Part shown: one piece after another, positions 5,083 to 5,237 of the stretch
Layout: every line of letters starts with the position of its first letter
Numbering within the stretch: the stretch's first letter is position 1
Assembly (NCBI GenBank): GCA_023269295.1
Contig: JAHFTU010000018.1
Location: forward strand, 10,375-15,611
Reading direction: 5' to 3'
Length of the DNA: 5,237 nucleotides
Source of the DNA: Candidatus Woesearchaeota archaeon
Lineage (GTDB): Archaea > Nanobdellota > Nanobdellia > Woesearchaeales > UBA10216
The notes under the pieces: generated by a model
Database searches by the model: none
Seen by the model: only the letters and a program-made list of their open reading frames with translations
Told to the model about the DNA's origin: nothing
Program-made: the position numbers and the translations under genes

Positions 5083-5237
5083 TTATCTAAACTGCTTTTC
5101 CTTGGTCATGTCCCTGAGGAACTTCTTTGTTTCAGGGCTGTCCCTGCTGAGGGTTTTTGGCTGAGCCGGCTGCCTCGCCATCTGCTGCCTGCGCTTCTCC
5201 TCAATAATGCGCCTGATTCTATCTTCTTCAAGCGTTT
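5083..5237 (-). CDS. C-terminal end of an unrecognised charged protein (5' part outside the window)
   Basis: An open minus-strand frame enters from the right edge and ends at the TAA at 5083-5085, giving the last 50 codons of a protein. The visible part begins TLEEDRIRRIIEEKRRQQ, a highly charged and probably helical or coiled-coil segment. A Pro/Gln linker (RQPAQPKTLS) follows, then a short basic end (KKFLRDMTKEKQFR). I do not recognise the family from this fragment. It lies on the same strand as the helicase gene, 43 nt upstream of its start. The helicase gene has its own TATA-like box in that gap, so shared transcription is possible but not required. Continuous reading to the edge and codon use like the helicase gene support a real gene. 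Confidence 0.65.
   Translation of the reverse strand, partial: TLEEDRIRRIIEEKRRQQMARQPAQPKTLSRDSPETKKFLRDMTKEKQFR

Overview
The window looks archaeal. Predicted starts sit about 25-30 bp downstream of TATA-like boxes (TTTATA, TATATAAA, TTTAAA), most starts lack a Shine-Dalgarno sequence (leaderless style), and the gene content is an Lhr-type helicase near an ICC-like (COG1407-type) metallophosphoesterase plus a HEPN protein of a kind I associate with DPANN/Woesearchaeota-like genomes. The archaeal call is fairly firm; the lineage is an inference.

Layout, left to right. Positions 1-748 (minus): a nearly complete metallophosphoesterase, cut only at its C-terminal end by the window edge. Positions 749-848: a divergent intergenic region with two back-to-back TATA boxes and a cluster of AACCA/TGGTT repeats that looks like an operator. 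Positions 849-1938 (plus): a two-gene cassette, a winged-helix/minimal-nucleotidyltransferase (MNT) fusion followed by a HEPN-domain protein, the arrangement of an HEPN/MNT toxin-antitoxin module. Positions 1946-2368 (minus): a small very basic protein with an AT-hook-like motif and a C-terminal zinc ribbon, ending 7 bp from the HEPN gene tail to tail. Positions 2397-5039 (minus): a full-length 880-residue Lhr-family SF2 helicase. Positions 5083-5237 (minus): the last 50 codons of an unrecognised charged protein.

Functionally, the minus-strand genes fit a DNA-repair neighbourhood: helicase, candidate DNA-binding zinc-ribbon protein, phosphoesterase. The plus-strand cassette is AT-richer in the lines I counted and interrupts this otherwise co-directional series, which suggests later insertion of a toxin-antitoxin-like element. 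Its repeat cluster touches the promoters of both the cassette and the phosphoesterase, so the cassette's own wHTH protein could regulate both. The main oddities are the HEPN gene, whose coding similarity seems to begin upstream of any usable start codon and whose RNase motif departs from the typed form, and the basic AT-hook/zinc-ribbon protein. No rRNA, tRNA, CRISPR array or insertion sequence was seen.
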